64,000 bases of DNA, taken from the NCBI GenBank assembly GCA_963169105.1, contig OY720633.1, positions 161,215,780-161,279,779 on the forward strand. Reading direction: 5' to 3'. Below the pieces are notes generated by a model. It searched no databases, was not told where the DNA came from, and saw only the letters and a program-made list of their open reading frames with translations. This document shows, piece after piece, positions 61,366 to 64,000 of the stretch; the first letter of the stretch is position 1, and each line of letters starts with the position of its first letter. Position numbers and translations under genes: made by a program. The DNA comes from Ceriagrion tenellum. Lineage: Eukaryota > Arthropoda > Insecta > Odonata > Coenagrionidae.

Positions 61366-61740
61366 TTAATATATACACCATCCTTCCCTATCTAATGCTA
61401 GTTCCCGTACCTCCAGGTATCTCTTTCTATGTACTATTCTCTTTATTTGGTCCATGAAATTATTCCTGGGTCTTTCTGTGGGGAATTTTCCCTCTATTTT
61501 ACCTTCAATCATGTTCCTCACAAACCCATTGCGTCTCAGGATGTTTCCAATCCATCTGGTTCTTCTTTTCTGTATTATGTTTCTTTCCTCTTCTACTCTT
61601 CTGTACACTTCATCGTTTCTTATTTTGTCGACCCATTTTATCTTCAGCATCCACCTCCAGCACCAGGCTTCGAAGGTTTTTAAGAAAGGTCGTTTCTGGT
61701 CAGGTTTTCCTGTGACCCATGATAGAGTACCACGTTCCAC
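61366..61740 (-). mobile_element. RTE-type LINE C-terminus, minus strand
   Basis: An open minus-strand frame reads FEAWCWRWMLKIKWVDKIRN, DEVYRRVEEERNIIQKRRTR, WIGNILRRNG, MIEGKIEGKF and DREGWC before a stop at 61366. This is the conserved tail after the RT in RTE-like LINEs (EAFEMWCWRRMLKIxWTDKxxNEEVLxRV, RRxxWIGHxLRxNxLL, IEGKxEGKRPRGRP). It is uninterrupted over about 120 codons, the best-preserved coding piece of this kind in the window. The frame stays open to 61836, but the part beyond about 61740 does not match. No RT core is present to its 5' side, where another LINE begins on the opposite strand, so the two insertions are head to head. Confidence 0.75.
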
Positions 61741-61869
61741 ACGAATGTTTTCACAATGCAGGGCTGCATCTTCTAGAGAGACTAATGTGGTTGGATCCCT
61801 TTGCCTTCCACATCGCAGCACCGCGACCGATGCCATACACTAAGCTTTTAGAATGAAATGGTGAGTACA

Positions 61870-64000
61870 CTGAAATGGGATGTCCAACTCTCCCCTCATT
61901 ATAGTGCGTTTTGTGAGATCGCGCATTGCAGCTGACTTCGGGCAAGCTCGAAGGAGAAAAAGGAAACTCTCCCTCAATGACATTGACCAAGAATATGGAA
62001 CGTACAATCCCGAAATATATATAAATGAGTCGCCGATACAGTGCAATAGGAAAATTCCTTTGGGTTCGTAATGATCAAGTGTAAATTAGAAAAAGTAACG
62101 GCTCTGAACGTGTCCTTGTTAACACTGATGCTGATCTTCATAGTGTCAAATAGGAAATATTTTCCAGTTTAGATAAGCCCAAGTGTTTTTCAAGTGATGT
62201 CAGATGCATATTCTTGGTTAATACCCAGTTTTTATTATATCATATTGATGAATTTCGTTCCCACTTTGGTCCTTGTGATACGAATTTATTTGCATTACTA
62301 AGACTTAGCTAAAACCTGAAATCTGTGATTAAATGGTGTGTATGCCTGGTTTTAATTTAATGTGTCACGATAGAGTTGGTAAAATTGGTAGTGGTGTTGG
62401 TATTTTTGTCTGTCGTCACCTCAATTTCTCTGTGCTAGCTACATCAACCTGCTGCCCACTATACTCGACCAGAATTGATGATCGTGGAAATATCTGGGAA
62501 ATCAATGTCTAAGCACTTATTATCTGTAGTGTATCGCCCTCCAAAAATTGGTCATACGACAGATTTGGAAATTGCCTTTTCAAAATTAAGTCCGACTTAT
62601 AAAAATATTATCATAATGGGTGATGTTAATGCAAATATGATTAAAAAACTTACGATAGCTCTTATATAACGAATTTTATTTATTCCAATTGCTTTTATCT
62701 AGTACCATTCAAAGCCATTCATCTCAATGCAGCCAGTCACACGATGCTTAATCTATGTATAGTAGACGATCAGGATAAATTCTAGTCATTTTCTCAATCA
62801 TCAGTACCCTTTCTCTTCCGTCATGACCTGTTAAATATCTTCTCTAAGTTTAGTGTTTCCCGAACTTCTCCAGCTCCTTTTGAGTATTGTACCTTTAAAA
62901 CTTTTGACCAGAATCGTTTACAAGAAGACCTTTCCTTCCTAGACTGGAACAACCTGTTTCACTCGACATCGATTGAAGTTAAACTTCAAGTTTTTAACTC
63001 TCATTTGAATGATACCCTTAACATACATACTCCTCTACGTATATGTTCTCCTAAACATTCACCCGCATCGTGGCTGACTGAAAATAATCGTGAATTTACC
63101 AAAAAGAGGGACAGGCTTCGGCGGGCTTTCATCTGTTCTTAAAATCAAATGACCTACGAACTCTTCAAGAAAAGCAGAAATTTGGTTCAATCCTTAGTTA
63201 TCAAATCTAATCGTTATTATTACTCCACAGCATTTTCCAGAGTGAAAGAACCCAGTGAAGTTTGGCGCAGGCTTAGGGAACTGGGACTCATTCGTCAACG
63301 CGATAATTCTATTGTCTCCAACTTGATGGTTGACTGGCTAAATGATAATTTTCTTTCGTCTTCTGTGCCAAAATCTAAAAGTGATAAGTCAGATTCTAAC
63401 CCCACCTCCTCTGATCTATTCGTACCTTTTTACTTAAAATACCTAAAACCTGAAGACTTAAATTAATTCCTTAAGCAGTCAAAAACGGATTCCATGGGTA
63501 TCGATGGAATCTCAACTAATTCCATAAATAAATCTGTTCCCACTATACTACCAAAAATTTTTAACATTTTTAATCACTCTGTTCTTCATGCTGAATATCC
63601 CTCAATCTGGCAGTTGGCGCTCATAAGACCCCTCAATGACAACTTGTCATAGAACAACCATATTTTAAATATTTCAAATAAAAATATAAGTGCGCTTTAT
63701 CAACTTAACTTGCAGAAAAATCTGCTGCCATTACATACCCGACAACTGCTCGTCAATTCATTAGTATTTCCTAATTTTTATTACTGTTGTCTCTTTTATA
63801 ATGATTTAACGGCAGAGCAGGACATTAAACTACTGCGTCTTCTAAATTCAAACGATTGATATATTTTTAATCTTCGCAAAAATGAGCTCCTCACTCCGTA
63901 TTATAAAAAACTTGGTTGGTTGAATACCAGCTCACGTGGTAAATACCAACTTGGAATATTTCTTTTTTCTATCTTTGCCAATTTCGAATCTTCCTACCTA
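61870..64000 (+). mobile_element. CR1-type LINE, ORF1 end plus ORF2 with the RT core deleted; runs off the window
   Basis: ORF1 end (61880 to about 62150): SPLIIVRFVRSRIAADFGQA, RRRKRKLSLNDI, PEIYINESP, then after a frameshift KFLWVRNDQV, IRKSNGSERVLV, as in CR1-type ORF1 C-termini. ORF2: NTQFLLYHIDEFRSHFGPCD, then endonuclease pieces VCMPGFNLMCHDRVGKIGSG, VGIFVC, LLSVVYRPPK and NIIIMGDVNANM. The region before the RT follows (about 62800-63470: SWLTENNREFTKKRDRLRRA, EVWRRLRELGLI), then the RT start SMGIDGISTNSINKS and PSIWQLALIRPL (to about 63635). From about 63665 it jumps to SALYQLNLQKNLLPLHTRQL, NDLTAEQDIKLLRLLN and YKKLGWL, which belong after the catalytic core. The window ends inside the element. 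Confidence 0.82.

Noticed and set aside
1..64000. CRISPR arrays, bacterial operons, riboswitches or rRNA
   Set aside because: No regularly spaced repeats, no gene packing and no rRNA-like conserved blocks; the window is eukaryotic.

Overview
This window is eukaryotic, AT-rich, repeat-rich intergenic or intronic DNA, most likely from an arthropod (probably an insect) with a large genome. The basis is the mix of elements: CR1/Jockey-type and RTE-type non-LTR retrotransposons, Penelope-like elements, a piggyBac transposon, a tRNA-derived SINE with an A-rich tail, and no bacterial-style gene packing. I cannot name the species. I found no exon of a host protein gene that I would defend. All open frames are short, and those inside GC-rich patches are low-complexity translations. 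Every protein homology I recognise belongs to a mobile element, and nearly all are broken by stops or frameshifts.

Layout. From 1 to 9.7 kb: AT-rich DNA, a weak reverse transcriptase (RT) fossil near 1.2 kb, GC-rich islands at 2.4-3.2 and 5.4-6.2 kb, a small Penelope-like insertion at 4.96-5.19 kb and a SINE at 8.33-8.55 kb. From 9.7 to 25.2 kb: a 5'-truncated LINE (9.7-11.05 kb), an RT fossil (12.8 kb), a 26-bp tandem repeat, a second Penelope-like insertion with protein remains (16.26-16.84 kb), an RTE-type C-terminal fossil (17.2 kb), two more LINE relics (21.6 and 22.4-23.6 kb) and an inverted LINE 3' end (25.1 kb). From 26.5 to 33 kb: GC-rich islands with abrupt purine/pyrimidine strand switches and otherwise empty DNA. 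From 38.2 to 45.2 kb: an RTE RT fragment, a LINE ORF1/endonuclease fragment, a heavily decayed RTE RT and a GC-rich patch holding a double E-box palindrome. From 50.06 to 52.41 kb: an essentially full-length but inactivated piggyBac transposon with TTAA flanks. From 53 to 61 kb: a 180-bp tandem duplication and a long AT-rich desert. From 61.3 to 64 kb: an RTE C-terminus on the minus strand, then a two-ORF CR1-type LINE that has lost its catalytic RT core and runs off the window.

The most interesting structure is the pair of Penelope-like insertions. They have unrelated inverted repeats but the same layout: a 12-bp flanking direct repeat, about 40 bp carrying GTGGAA-N6-CATGAT, an inverted repeat, a hammerhead-ribozyme-like core next to ACCGGT, and a second inverted repeat abutting the target duplication. 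The second in interest is the piggyBac copy, whose borders and most catalytic positions can still be read. The genes do not form a pathway; this is a graveyard of independent insertions among GC-rich islands that may be regulatory.
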